A DNA stretch of 9,591 nt from Alphaproteobacteria bacterium (GCA_002749135.1 NVVY01000002.1:80633-90223); one strand, 5' to 3'. Numbered from the stretch's first letter, positions 1-6,049 are shown. Program-made: numbers and translations. The notes: generated by a model from the sequence alone, not told the origin.

Positions 1-270
1 AAATGGCAAAATGCCATGGAACAGGCTCTGGATTATCTGGAGGCATATTTATGGGACAAGGCAATGGGTAAAGACGTGACGGACAGGCCGGACGGGGCGG
101 TAATAGATGAGAAAATAGCCATTTTCCTGCTCAAGGCCCACAGGCCGGAAATTTTTGGTGATGGCAAGAAACGCACCCATTCGGATGGTCAGGCCAGGGG
201 ACTGTCACCGCGCAAACGGTTGATGAAAAAACTGGGCCAAATGGCGAATAAAACCCTTGGCGGCATATGA
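1..270 (+). CDS. Phage terminase small subunit-like protein, C-terminal part (5' end outside window)
   Basis: Small terminase subunits bind phage DNA at the packaging site and hand it to the large subunit. Frame 1 is already open at base 1 and reads KWQNA into the ATG at 16. In alphaproteobacterial phage small terminases a W..A...AL..LE stretch normally follows an N-terminal helix-turn-helix, so I read this as the C-terminal half of a longer protein, not an 84-residue gene starting at 16. Supporting motifs are ALDYLEAYLWDKAMG, then IFLLKAHRPEIFGD at about residues 36-49 counted from the ATG, typical of this family just before a basic tail (RKRLMKKLGQ). The stop at 268-270 overlaps the large terminase start by 14 bp, which suggests translational coupling. 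The family call is from memory of the motifs, and the DNA-binding domain itself is not in view. Confidence 0.7.
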   Translation, partial: KWQNAMEQALDYLEAYLWDKAMGKDVTDRPDGAVIDEKIAIFLLKAHRPEIFGDGKKRTHSDGQARGLSPRKRLMKKLGQMANKTLGGI

Positions 271-1606
271 AGAAGGGGGCAACAGATCGCTGGCTGAATG
301 GATTGCTTCTCTTGATCCTGTCCGGCGCCGGGCATTATTCAAGAATATCACAGAAGAAGAATGTGATGCCCTGAATTACGACTGGAGCTTTTGGGCCAGA
401 AAAAATCAGCTGCCGCCAGACGGTGACTGGTTCTGCTGGCTCATTCTGGCCGGGCGCGGTTTTGGCAAGACCAGAACGGCGGTCGAATGGATCCGGGGCC
501 TTGTGGAGGGTGACAGCCCTAATATGGCCCCCAAAGGGGCCCCGGCGCGGATCGCATTGGTCGCAGATACCATGCTGGACGGCAAGCTGACCATGATAGA
601 GGGCGAGAGCGGTCTTTTGGCCGTAAGCCCCAAGGATTTCAGGCCGACCTTTAACAGCAGCAATAAAAAACTGACCTGGCCCAACGGCGTCCAGGCCTTT
701 CTCTATTCTGCGGAAACGCCGGATCAGTTGCGCGGGCCGCAACATCATGTGGCCTGGGCGGACGAGCTGGCCAAATGGCGTTATGTGGAGGAAACATGGT
801 CCAATCTGTTGCTGGGCCTCAGGCTGGGGAAAATGCCAAAGATACTGGCGACCACGACACCGCGTAATATCCCCCTGCTGAAAAAGCTGGTGGATGATGG
901 GGCCACACGTTTGGTGCGCGGCTCCACCTATGACAATGCCTCAAACCTGCCGCAAAGCTTTTTCGATCAGGTGGTCGGCCAATATGAAGGCACCCGTATC
1001 GGACGGCAGGAAATATACGGCGAGGTTCTCGGCGATGTGCCGGGGGCCTTATGGACCCGCGATCAGCTGGAGCAGATCAGAATTACCCGCATCCCGGATT
1101 TTGAACGGATTATCGTGGCCGTTGACCCGCCGGTGACCAGCGGCGCCAAGGCCGATACCTGCGGCATTATCGTGGCCGCGCGGGACGGCAAAGGCCGGGC
1201 CTATATTCTGAAGGATGCCTCGGTTCAGGGTTTAAGCCCCCATGGCTGGGCCAAGGCGGCCCTCGGGGTCTATCACGAGTATAAGGCCGACCGACTGGTG
1301 GCTGAGGTCAATAACGGCGGCGAGCTGGTGGAAAATCTGCTCCGTCAGATTGACCCGGATGTGAGTTACCGCGCGGTGCGGGCCAGCCGGGGCAAGATCC
1401 TGCGCGCGGAACCGGTGGCGGCCTTGTATGAACAGGGCCGGGTTCTGCATCCGGGATTTCTGCCCGAACTGGAAGATCAGATGTGCGCCCTGACCGGGGA
1501 TGGTCTTGCGGGCGGCAAAAGCCCCGACCGGGTGGATGCGCTTGTCTGGGCGGTGACGGAGCTTTTACTAACGGCGCAAAATCGCCCGCAAATACGAAAT
1601 ATTTAA
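257..1606 (+). CDS. Terminase large subunit (packaging ATPase-nuclease, GTA gp2-like)
   Basis: Motor ATPase and headful/cos nuclease that pumps DNA through the portal into the prohead. The 449 residues match the usual length. Walker A is GRGFGKT at 66-72 in the context LILAGRGFGKTRTAVEW. Walker B is VAWADE at 165-170 with catalytic E170. The coupling motif is ILATTTPR at 196-203. The RNase H-like nuclease domain shows IIVAVDP (D290), RLVAEVNNGG (E350) and SPDRVDALVWA (D424/D427). The start is TTG at 257, overlapping the small subunit gene. No better start exists: a stop closes the frame at 224-226 and the first internal ATG is residue 90, beyond Walker A. There is no clear Shine-Dalgarno, so coupling is likely. 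The C-terminus (RPQIRNI) looks complete. Product call is firm; the exact start is less so. Confidence 0.96.
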   Translation: MAAYEEGGNRSLAEWIASLDPVRRRALFKNITEEECDALNYDWSFWARKNQLPPDGDWFCWLILAGRGFGKTRTAVEWIRGLVEGDSPNMAPKGAPARIALVADTMLDGKLTMIEGESGLLAVSPKDFRPTFNSSNKKLTWPNGVQAFLYSAETPDQLRGPQHHVAWADELAKWRYVEETWSNLLLGLRLGKMPKILATTTPRNIPLLKKLVDDGATRLVRGSTYDNASNLPQSFFDQVVGQYEGTRIGRQEIYGEVLGDVPGALWTRDQLEQIRITRIPDFERIIVAVDPPVTSGAKADTCGIIVAARDGKGRAYILKDASVQGLSPHGWAKAALGVYHEYKADRLVAEVNNGGELVENLLRQIDPDVSYRAVRASRGKILRAEPVAALYEQGRVLHPGFLPELEDQMCALTGDGLAGGKSPDRVDALVWAVTELLLTAQNRPQIRNI

Positions 1607-1789
1607 CCCTTTGTTCCCTGGGCCTCTGGTTCAGCGGGAAGAAGGCCGGACGGCGGTCAAGGTACCGTTCCTGCAAACTTTTGAGAAGCTATTGAGCAAA
1701 GTGCAGTGCCAAGCGGCTTAACTTTGCCGTTCGTCCGGGAAATTATCTTGTTAGTTTTAACCATTAACGTTATATTAATACAAAATGTG

Positions 1790-1816
1790 TTGACTTATGT
1801 CATATTGGCATAATAT
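1790..1816 (+). promoter_or_regulatory. Candidate promoter of moron 1
   Basis: TTGACT (1790-1795) is a good -35 match. TAATAT (1811-1816) lies 15 bp downstream. An alternative reading is an extended -10, TGGCATAAT at 1806-1814, which needs little -35 contact. Either places transcription start near 1820-1825 and gives a leader of about 110 nt. It lies in the AT-rich leader, where such matches are common, so this is a candidate only. Confidence 0.45.
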
Positions 1817-1829
1817 TTACACGTGTTTG

Positions 1830-1854
1830 GTTAGAGAACGTTAGAATGTCTAAC
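1830..1854 (+). promoter_or_regulatory. Palindromic operator candidate (GTTAGA / TCTAAC)
   Basis: GTTAGA occurs at 1830-1835 and again at 1840-1845. The second copy forms a perfect 15-bp interrupted palindrome, GTTAGA-ATG-TCTAAC (1840-1854). A further TCTAA lies at 1895-1899. The position, just downstream of the predicted transcription start, fits a repressor site for an autoregulated toxin-antitoxin operon. The Panacea protein has no room for a separate DNA-binding domain, so the binding factor is unknown. Confidence 0.4.
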
Positions 1855-1933
1855 CTTGTTAATTAAATGCAGTGTATTATCGCTGGTATTAAGGTCTAAG
1901 AATAAATTTATCTTTTTATAGAAGGAGGAAGTA

Positions 1934-2368
1934 ATGGTACATGTAGCTGATGTAGCAGAATATATACTCCGGCAGACCGGAGAAATAACAGCAATGAAAT
2001 TACAGAAGCTTGTTTATTATAGTCAAGCTTGGTCTCTGGTTTGGGACGAGCAGCCACTATTTGAGGAAGAGATTCAGGCTTGGGCAAATGGCCCTGTTGT
2101 TCGTGATCTCTATGATTGTCATAAAGGTGCCTTTAGGGTTGATACTATTCCAAATGGGAACCCAGATAATCTGAATGAAGATCAAATTGAGACTATCGAC
2201 ATGATTGTTAATCACTACGGCAAGAAATCCGCTCAATGGTTAAGTGAGCTTACCCATATGGAAGATCCATGGAAATGTGCGCGGAAAGAAGCGGGATTGG
2301 CAGAGGGGCAGAGAGGTACAGCAGTAATTTCTCATGCTTCGATGGCTGAATATTACTCAGCCCTTTAA
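1934..2368 (+). CDS. Panacea-domain (DUF4065/SocA-like) antitoxin
   Basis: The Panacea domain is a widespread antitoxin domain that neutralises many unrelated toxins by direct binding; SocA and phage GepA-like proteins belong to it. The 144 residues are close to a single domain. Signature segments are MKLQKLVYYSQAW (21-33), IQAWANGPVVRDLY (47-60) and LSELTHMEDPWKCARKE (103-119), all hallmarks of the family. No extra helix-turn-helix is evident, unlike some longer PanA proteins. The ATG at 1934 has an excellent Shine-Dalgarno (AAGGAGGA, 1922-1929), stronger than the next gene's, which would favour antitoxin excess. It lies 8 bp upstream of its presumed toxin partner and shares its promoter. 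Codon use is AT-rich compared with the phage backbone. The family call is strong; the antitoxin role follows from family and pairing. Confidence 0.88.
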   Translation: MVHVADVAEYILRQTGEITAMKLQKLVYYSQAWSLVWDEQPLFEEEIQAWANGPVVRDLYDCHKGAFRVDTIPNGNPDNLNEDQIETIDMIVNHYGKKSAQWLSELTHMEDPWKCARKEAGLAEGQRGTAVISHASMAEYYSAL

Positions 2369-2376
2369 AATATCAA

Positions 2377-2835
2377 ATGGGAAAACGGGGAAATAATAAA
2401 AAGCCGGTTAATAAATACGAACCTAAGGCAGTTAAATCCCCAAAAATTCTAAAATCTCCAGATTCTCTAGCCGATAAATTATTTAGGTGGCGAGTAGGTT
2501 GGGCTGATTTAGATGGTTATTGGGGTTGGAACAAAATAACCCATGAACAACTATTTCGAGATGTAATTACCAAACTTCATAATTTTGAAAGTATGACTTG
2601 GGGTGAAATTTTTGTTAAGACAAAGAAACATCATCATCCAGTAGAAGTCTCCAAGCTTCTTAAAGAAGCACAAAACCGGTTGTTAGAATTAGAAAAAGAT
2701 GATTGGTCGGAACTCTACTCTATTAAAATTGGTGGTACACTACGAATTTGGGGAATGAAGGATGGACAATATTTTCAAGTATTATGGTGGGATCCAAAGC
2801 ATGAGATATGTCCATCTAAATTAAAACATACATAA
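2377..2835 (+). CDS. Hypothetical protein, probable toxin partner of the Panacea antitoxin
   Basis: 152 residues, not assignable by me to a named family. A basic, probably disordered N-terminus (1-30, rich in K/N/P) is followed by a W-rich region (LFRWRVGWADLDGYWGW, 36-52), FESMTWGEIFV (69-79), a His cluster KKHHHPVEV (83-91), a helix LLKEAQNRLLELE (94-106) and a C-terminal strand-like block. That block contains IKIGGTLRIWGMKDG and VLWWDPKHEICPS and ends KHT. It resembles in outline the last strands of RelE/BECR-fold toxins (a basic strand, then a hydrophobic strand with a terminal acid/His), but this is weak. The conserved-looking Trp, His and KHT positions suggest a real protein family. It lies 8 bp after the antitoxin stop without a clear Shine-Dalgarno, so probably translated by coupling. 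Toxin role is inferred from the pairing. Confidence 0.6.
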   Translation: MGKRGNNKKPVNKYEPKAVKSPKILKSPDSLADKLFRWRVGWADLDGYWGWNKITHEQLFRDVITKLHNFESMTWGEIFVKTKKHHHPVEVSKLLKEAQNRLLELEKDDWSELYSIKIGGTLRIWGMKDGQYFQVLWWDPKHEICPSKLKHT

Positions 2836-2892
2836 ATAATAGATTTCTTCTAAAAAATTAGAATGTCTCTACTAAGGGGACTAAATGGTTGG

Positions 2893-2922
2893 CCTTCGCA
2901 ATGATGTTGCGGAGGTTTTTTT
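2893..2922 (+). terminator. Intrinsic terminator closing moron 1
   Basis: The stem is CCTTCGCAA (2893-2901) with TTGCGGAGG (2907-2915), 9 bp including one G-T wobble. The loop is TGATG, followed by seven T (2916-2922). It acts on the + strand only; the reverse side has no T-run. It lies 51 bp before the portal ATG. Confidence 0.85.
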
Positions 2923-2963
2923 ATGTCAATTTCTCAATAAACTGAATTTTTGATTAATAATTT

Positions 2964-2976
2964 GGAGAAACATATG
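2964..2976 (+). promoter_or_regulatory. Shine-Dalgarno that sets the portal start
   Basis: GGAG at 2964-2967 lies 6 bp before the ATG at 2974. The frame is open further upstream to a TTG at 2950, but that codon has no ribosome-binding site and would add eight non-conserved residues, so the ATG is preferred. Confidence 0.75.
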
Positions 2977-4179
2977 AATCCTCTTAACCGGTTATTCCGG
3001 AAGACAGAACCTCTGGACAAGAAACAAAGTGCCGTGGCCCGCCTGCTTGGGGGGACGGAGACGCTTATGCTGGGCTTGAATGAGCCGCGCTGGTCCGGGC
3101 GGGATTATGGCAGTCTGGCCGATGAAGGCTACCGGAAAAATGTCATCACCCACCGGGCGGTGCGGATTGTTGCGGAAAGCGCGGCCTCGGTGCCGTTGCG
3201 GCTGTTCCGGGGGGATCAGAAATTAACGGCTCATCCTCTGCTGGACTTGCTGGCCCGGCCCAATCCGGTGCAGGGACGAACGGCTTTCTTTGAAACCGCC
3301 TATGCTTACCTGAATATTGCCGGCAACAGTTATCTGGAACTGGTTATGGGCGGCGATGATCTGCCCGCAGAGCTTTATAGCCTGCGTCCGGACCGTATGA
3401 AGATCATTCCGGGGGCCAGCGGTTGGCCCAAGGCTTTTGCTTATGGTGTCGCGGGGCGGGAACATCTGTTTCCTGTGGACCCGGTGACCGGCAAAAGCCC
3501 GGTGCTGCATCTGAAAACTTTTCATCCGACCAATGATCATTATGGCATGTCTCCGCTGGAGGCGGCGGCTTACAGCATTGATATTCATAACGGCGCGTCA
3601 GGCTGGAACAAGGCGTTGCTGGATAATTCCGCCCGCCCTTCCGGGGCGCTGGTCTTTGAGCCAAAGGACGGCAACGGGGCTTTAAGCCGCGAGCAGTTTG
3701 ATCGTCTGAAAGAGGAAATGGAAGAAAATTTTCAGGGCACGCGCAATGCCCGGCGTCCTTTGTTGCTTGAGGGCGGCCTGAAATGGCAACAGATGGCCTT
3801 GTCCCCGGCGGATATGGATTTCATCAACGCCAAGCATGTGTCGGCGCGGGAAATTGCGCTGGCTTTCGGGGTGCCGCCCATGATGATGAGTATCCCCGGC
3901 GATAATACCTACAGCAATTACAAGGAAGCCAACCGGGCCTTATGGCGCATGACATTATTGCCCATGATGGACAAGATGATGTCGTCGCTGAACCATTGGC
4001 TGACCCCTCATTTTGGCGATGACCTGCGCCTTGACTATGATTTCGACATGGTTCCGGCGCTGGGCAGTGACCGGCAGGCCCTGTGGCAGCGCATCGGACA
4101 GGCGGATTTTCTGACCATCAATGAAAAGCGGGCGGCGGTTGGCCTTGGGGCGATTAATGGCGGTGACATTCTGCCATGA
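2974..4179 (+). CDS. Phage portal protein, HK97 family
   Basis: Forms the dodecameric ring at one capsid vertex through which DNA is packaged and ejected, and to which terminase docks. The 401 residues are usual for the HK97/GTA gp3-type portal. Recognised segments are ITHRAVRIVAESAASVPLRL (58-77), HPLLDLLARPNP (87-98), AYLNIAGNSYLEL (111-123), LYSLRPDRMKI (134-144), HPTNDHYGMSPLEAA (184-198) and AREIALAFGVPPMMM (291-305), followed by GDNTYSNYKEANRALW, a strong alphaproteobacterial portal signature. The ATG at 2974 has GGAG 6 bp upstream. The stop overlaps the next gene by ATGA. It is directly preceded by the moron 1 terminator, so its transcription depends on read-through or antitermination from upstream, or on a promoter hidden in the 51-bp gap. 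Confidence 0.97.
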   Translation: MNPLNRLFRKTEPLDKKQSAVARLLGGTETLMLGLNEPRWSGRDYGSLADEGYRKNVITHRAVRIVAESAASVPLRLFRGDQKLTAHPLLDLLARPNPVQGRTAFFETAYAYLNIAGNSYLELVMGGDDLPAELYSLRPDRMKIIPGASGWPKAFAYGVAGREHLFPVDPVTGKSPVLHLKTFHPTNDHYGMSPLEAAAYSIDIHNGASGWNKALLDNSARPSGALVFEPKDGNGALSREQFDRLKEEMEENFQGTRNARRPLLLEGGLKWQQMALSPADMDFINAKHVSAREIALAFGVPPMMMSIPGDNTYSNYKEANRALWRMTLLPMMDKMMSSLNHWLTPHFGDDLRLDYDFDMVPALGSDRQALWQRIGQADFLTINEKRAAVGLGAINGGDILP

Positions 4180-4496
4180 GGATAGGCTCCGGCCTGTTTC
4201 AGGCGGTCCGGCAGGCCAAAACCCAGGGGGTTTCAGACGAAAATATCTATCTCCTGATCGCGCAGGCCTCGGAGGAGGGGGCGGTGCGCGCTCTGGCCCA
4301 ATTGGGGTTGAGCGATGAAAATGCCGGCAGTGATATTACCGAATTGCGCGCCCTTCTGGATAGCTGGCGGGACAGCAAAAAGCTCGCCCGTCAAACGGTG
4401 GTCCGCTGGATCATGCGCCTGTTTTTGTCGGCCCTGATATTGGGGTTGGCGGTCAAATTCAAGCTGATTCAGCTTGGACAAACATTTGGGAATTAA
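4176..4496 (+). CDS. DUF6127-like small membrane-anchored phage protein (GTA g3.5 position)
   Basis: 106 residues, overlapping the portal stop by 4 bp (ATGA), so translationally coupled. The N-terminal soluble part has VSDENIYLLIAQASEEGAVR (19-38) and ALAQLGLSD, then a TELRALLDSWRDSKKLA helix (54-70). One hydrophobic segment at about 80-96 (RLFLSALILGLAVKFK) is probably a single membrane helix. This architecture (EEASEAGA..AL..LGL, then LR.LL..WR.AK, then a transmembrane end) is what I recall for DUF6127 proteins next to portal genes in alphaproteobacterial phages and GTAs; the role is unknown. The last bases, TTTGGGAATTAA, are mirrored just upstream of the protease start at 6091-6100, consistent with the two genes once being adjacent. 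Confidence 0.7.
   Translation: MRIGSGLFQAVRQAKTQGVSDENIYLLIAQASEEGAVRALAQLGLSDENAGSDITELRALLDSWRDSKKLARQTVVRWIMRLFLSALILGLAVKFKLIQLGQTFGN
4488..4495 (+). repeat. Left 8-bp direct repeat (GGGAATTA) at moron 2 edge
   Basis: GGGAATTA here, in the last codons of the DUF6127-like gene, is repeated at 6093-6100 just before the protease ATG. The surrounding bases are also alike (TTTGGGAATTAAATGT versus TTCGGGAATTATATATGT). This would fit duplication or microhomology at an insertion, but an 8-bp repeat can be coincidental. Confidence 0.4.
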
Positions 4497-4543
4497 ATGT
4501 ATTGGTTTTGAGTTTAAATATAGTAAGCGTTATTTCCTAAAAA

Positions 4544-4557
4544 TAAGTTATAGCTTA
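4544..4557 (+). promoter_or_regulatory. Operator candidate 1 (TAAGTTATAGCTTA)
   Basis: Near-perfect 14-bp palindrome that differs from the copy at 4619-4632 at only two bases. It sits just upstream of the predicted -35 box. It also forms the core of a longer A/T hairpin (AAAAATAAG at 4539-4547 with CTTATTTTT at 4554-4562), which might act as a weak terminator for the portal unit. The matching second copy makes operator the better reading. Confidence 0.55.
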
Positions 4558-4574
4558 TTTTTTATAGAATTAAC

Positions 4575-4603
4575 TTGAATAGAAAGCTGAAGTTTACTAT
4601 TTA
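4575..4603 (+). promoter_or_regulatory. Candidate promoter of the TAC operon
   Basis: TTGAAT (4575-4580) and TATTTA (4598-4603) are separated by an ideal 17 bp. Transcription would start near 4610. The two palindromes at 4544-4557 and 4619-4632 bracket it, as expected of an autorepressed toxin-antitoxin promoter. Confidence 0.5.
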
Positions 4604-4618
4604 TAAAGAAATTAAAAG

Positions 4619-4632
4619 TAAGTTACAACTTA
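4619..4632 (+). promoter_or_regulatory. Operator candidate 2 (TAAGTTACAACTTA)
   Basis: Perfect palindrome of 6-bp arms TAAGTT / AACTTA around AC, located just after the predicted transcription start and 19 bp before the toxin start codon. Together with copy 1 the consensus is TAAGTTAYARCTTA. The XRE-type antitoxin encoded downstream is the natural candidate to bind it. Confidence 0.6.
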
Positions 4633-4650
4633 ACTATTGGCGAAAATCTT

Positions 4651-5052
4651 TTGCAGGGTCTGAAATTATTATCAGAAGGAAAGTGCGGAAAAGTTTTTAT
4701 AACTCAGAGCGTTGAAAAGGAGTTAGGGAAATTTTTCTCGGGTGATTTCAGAACATTAAATGGTCTGAAAGAAAGATGTAAGAAGTTCGCTAATTTTGGA
4801 CGAGGTGTTTTTTCGGGCGAACAATTTAAATTTGAAGGCAAGCATTCAAAAGGCACAGCGGACGGTAAAGTAATCTCAGTATGGGCTATCAGCTTCAAAC
4901 AGGCTCGATTATATGGTTGCCTGAGTTCAAGTGAGGATTTATTTATTGCTGGATCATGTGACAAAAAACAACAAAATAAAGCAAATCAAGAGAAACTAAG
5001 GAAAGCTGCAAAAGTATATGCGGCATATGAGAAGGAAGTAGGAAATGAGTAA
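4651..5052 (+). CDS. HigB/RelE-like toxin of a TAC system
   Basis: Probable ribosome-dependent mRNA endonuclease. 133 residues from TTG 4651. Family-like features are an N-terminal strand KVFITQSVEKELGKFF (14-29) and helices around 32-46. The C-terminal half has KFEGKHSKG (60-68), VWAISFKQARLYG (77-89), FIAGSCDKKQQNK (98-110) and LRKAAKVYAAYEKE (116-129). The last two parallel the FxKKxQKtP..EI..A end of HigB/Gp49 toxins, and the length is like M. tuberculosis HigB1. The start is doubtful: the protein has no internal Met, the frame is open back to 4591 without ATG or GTG, and TTG 4651 lacks a Shine-Dalgarno. That implies weak toxin translation, or a damaged 5' end. It overlaps the antitoxin gene by 8 bp. 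Similarity is by motif only; I cannot assign catalytic residues securely. Confidence 0.68.
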   Translation: MQGLKLLSEGKCGKVFITQSVEKELGKFFSGDFRTLNGLKERCKKFANFGRGVFSGEQFKFEGKHSKGTADGKVISVWAISFKQARLYGCLSSSEDLFIAGSCDKKQQNKANQEKLRKAAKVYAAYEKEVGNE

Positions 5053-5554
5053 ATTGTTTGAACCAAAAAACCATGAAGAAAGCATTGTCGCAGTTGCTAT
5101 GGGTTTGGTGATGGATATGCAGTTTTCAGTTCAAGCTGCTATGAAAAACCGCATAATAAGTCAGAAAAGGTTGGCTGAACTTATGGGATGCAGTGCGTCT
5201 AATGTTTCTCAAATGTTGGCTGATGATGCCAATCCTAGGGTTGAGACAATTGCAAAAGCACTTGCGGTCATGGAGGAGAAATTTATTTTTGCCACAGAGT
5301 CTTTGCATGGTGAATGGATAACAATTGATTTTGAACAAAAGGCTGTTCAAATCAACGAGAGCATTGCTAAAGGTAAGAGCCTTAAAGAAATTAGAAAGAT
5401 ATTTGTAAATATTGGTATCGTATCAGAAGAAGCACATGAAAAAGTTAAATTGGTTCGAGGAAGTATAAAAAATATAAATAGAGCTAATGATAATGGTTGG
5501 CTCAAAGGGTCAATGGTCAAGGAATTTTCGAAAGAAATTAATTTTGCTGCATAA
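5045..5554 (+). CDS. XRE-family (HigA-like) antitoxin with long C-terminal extension
   Basis: Neutralises the toxin encoded just upstream and probably represses the operon. 169 residues. The XRE helix-turn-helix spans about 29-78: AAMKNRIISQKRLAELMG then CSASNVSQMLAD (recognition helix), NPRVETIAKALAVME. Residues 80-169 are extra compared with plain HigA antitoxins. In TAC systems the antitoxin carries such a C-terminal chaperone-addiction (ChAD) region that makes it aggregation-prone until the SecB-like chaperone binds. The end, GWLKGSMVKEFSKEINFAA (151-169), is short, Trp-containing and hydrophobic, and is the likeliest ChAD segment. The ATG at 5045 has a purine-rich ribosome site (GGAAGTAGGA). 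It overlaps the toxin gene by 8 bp, and the chaperone gene starts 15 bp after its stop. The HTH is certain; the ChAD role is inferred. Confidence 0.82.
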   Translation: MSKLFEPKNHEESIVAVAMGLVMDMQFSVQAAMKNRIISQKRLAELMGCSASNVSQMLADDANPRVETIAKALAVMEEKFIFATESLHGEWITIDFEQKAVQINESIAKGKSLKEIRKIFVNIGIVSEEAHEKVKLVRGSIKNINRANDNGWLKGSMVKEFSKEINFAA

Positions 5555-5569
5555 AGGCTGTGAGGTATT

Positions 5570-6022
5570 ATGAATTCTCAAGAAGAAAAATTTAATTGTT
5601 TTATAGAAGAAACAGAACTTGAAGGTATGAGACTTACTGGGAGTGAGTTTCTTAAAAAGCCTGAATTTGATGATTATGAATTTAATGAGTTAAAGAAGTC
5701 ATTGATCTATAATGTAGAACAGATAGTTGCGGATGATGAAGCTATTTTTATTCATGTTTGTTGGGTATTAACTTTAAAAAAAGGAAATAAGGTGCTGACC
5801 AAAATAAAAGTTTGTTATGAGTTGGCCTATAGTATGTCAGAGCACTTTGATGATGATGTTGCCACACATTTTGTATATAGAGTTGTGAAACCTACCACGT
5901 ACCCTTACTTAAGGCAGAAAATAAACAGAATTTCTGAAGATGCATATTTAGGTATTCCGCCATTGCCGATGCTTAAATTTTTACCTACTAATAGTCATGC
6001 TAAAGAGGTAATTGAAAACTAA
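5570..6022 (+). CDS. SecB-like chaperone of the TAC system
   Basis: Expected to bind the antitoxin's C-terminal segment and protect it from aggregation and proteolysis. 150 residues, the size of SecB (about 155). The strongest evidence is the C-terminal block: VVKPTTYPYLRQKINRISED (105-124) followed by LGIPPLPMLKFLP (127-139). This matches the SecB pattern of a helix PY.R..I..L followed by GFPPL.L.P.NF. Upstream are the alternating strands expected of the SecB fold: EAIFIHVCWVLTLK (57-70), KVLTKIKVCYELAYSMS (74-90, with the Y-E..Y pattern seen in SecB). The acidic, Met/Cys-containing body fits. ATG at 5570 has GAGG at 5562-5565. It is the last gene before the terminator. The order toxin-antitoxin-SecB is that of M. 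tuberculosis Rv1955-Rv1957. It is divergent from housekeeping SecB, so it is a paralogue, not the export chaperone. Confidence 0.78.
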   Translation: MNSQEEKFNCFIEETELEGMRLTGSEFLKKPEFDDYEFNELKKSLIYNVEQIVADDEAIFIHVCWVLTLKKGNKVLTKIKVCYELAYSMSEHFDDDVATHFVYRVVKPTTYPYLRQKINRISEDAYLGIPPLPMLKFLPTNSHAKEVIEN

Positions 6023-6049
6023 ATATTTACAATATTTGAATTAATAAAA

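Larger units (their letters stand above)
1607..1933. other. 327-bp gene-free interval: GC-rich backbone spacer then AT-rich moron leader
   Basis: The first part (to about 1740) has backbone-like composition. It carries nested inverted repeats: CCGGACG at 1646-1652 with CGTCCGG at 1732-1738, and GCAAAGT at 1696-1702 with ACTTTGC at 1721-1727. No T-tract follows, so it is not an obvious terminator. I see no convincing reading frame in it. From about 1741 the DNA turns AT-rich and holds a candidate promoter, TTAGA/TCTAA elements and a strong Shine-Dalgarno (AAGGAGGA at 1922-1929) for the next gene. The composition change near 1740 is the probable left edge of the inserted module. Confidence 0.6.
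1741..2922 (+). mobile_element. Moron 1: AT-rich toxin-antitoxin cargo between terminase and portal genes
   Basis: The term moron is used for an autonomous cargo unit in a prophage: own promoter, gene(s) and terminator, set between structural genes. Visible here are a sharp drop in GC relative to the flanking genes, a promoter-like site, two adjacent genes (Panacea antitoxin plus partner) and an intrinsic terminator just before the portal gene. In related phages and GTAs the portal gene normally follows the large terminase gene closely. Boundaries are judged by composition and are approximate. I found no convincing flanking repeat; an 11-bp match (1841-1851 and 2858-2868) is within chance. 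Confidence 0.65.

Noticed and set aside
335..748. Minus-strand frames within the terminase gene
   Set aside because: They oppose the Walker A/B region of the large terminase and show no family features.
1669..1681. 13-bp repeat TCCTGCAAACTTT, also at 7896-7908
   Set aside because: About one such exact match is expected by chance in a window this size. Both lie in intergenic DNA but with unrelated flanks.
1483..1695. Possible small + strand gene spanning the terminase end
   Set aside because: It lies mostly in another frame of the terminase C-terminus, has no ribosome site, and its tail past 1606 is low-complexity R/S/K-rich.
1841..2868. 11-bp repeat TTAGAATGTCT at 1841-1851 and 2858-2868 as moron 1 insertion scar
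   Set aside because: Several 11-bp matches are expected by chance, and the left copy lies inside the leader downstream of the promoter, not at the composition boundary.
4539..4562. AAAAATAAG/CTTATTTTT hairpin as a true terminator of the portal unit
   Set aside because: The stem is almost all A-T and its T-run is part of the stem. A near-identical palindrome occurs at 4619-4632, so operator is the better explanation.
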